From the NCBI GenBank assembly GCA_003640385.1, contig RCAB01000789.1:1-19145 (forward strand): a stretch of DNA of 19,145 bases, read 5' to 3'. The position numbers and the translations under genes were made by a program. The notes under the pieces were generated by a model, which saw nothing but the letters and a program-made list of their open reading frames with translations, ran no database searches and had not been told where the DNA came from. Shown one piece after another: positions 19,071-19,145 of the stretch. Position 1 is the stretch's first letter, and the number at the start of each line of letters is the position of its first letter. The DNA comes from Setaria digitata. Taxonomy: Eukaryota > Nematoda > Chromadorea > Rhabditida > Setariidae.

Positions 19071-19145
19071 GTAACAGGTGATGTACTGTTGACTGTTTCT
19101 TTGATTTTCGTTTTCTTCCTATTTACATTATTGTGATGAGAAAAT

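Noticed and set aside
1..19145. Bacterial-type features (operons, ribosome binding sites, CRISPR, toxin-antitoxin, prophage)
   Set aside because: Coding sequence is split by spliceosomal introns and no such arrangement is present.

Overview
The window looks like AT-rich animal nuclear DNA, most probably nematode and possibly a filarial-type worm. Coding sequence is split into short exons with T-rich TTTCAG-like acceptors. One gene has a possible spliced-leader acceptor one base before its ATG. The only gene I can name by family is a Cys-loop ligand-gated channel of the divergent kind nematodes carry in large numbers. No bacterial operon, tRNA, rRNA, CRISPR array or recognisable transposase was seen. 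Species assignment is inference.

Layout. 1-4900: mostly non-coding, AT-rich, with a few GC-richer patches, a 110-codon open frame (1378-1710) and a nested inverted repeat (1896-1940). 4943-6507, minus strand: a chain of short open segments with matching splice phases, probably an unrecognised gene reading right to left. 6660-7440: intergenic or upstream region with a long hairpin (6857-6915). 7450-13246, plus strand: an 11-exon Cys-loop channel subunit, reconstructed by hand to 421 residues, with signal peptide, 13-residue Cys loop and four membrane segments. Two AATAAA signals follow it. 13320-14960: AT-rich spacer with one candidate short exon pair. 14968-15351: an unexplained 127-codon open frame. 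15560-17100: strongly purine-skewed, non-coding. 17211-17336: a near-exact duplication on either side of a single N, very likely an assembly join. 18240-19145, plus strand: the start of another spliced gene, coiled-coil-like, running off the window and carrying an in-frame TAG in its natural reading.

The genes show no sign of shared function. The channel is the confident result. The minus-strand gene and the right-end gene are hypotheses supported by frame, phase and splice sites only.
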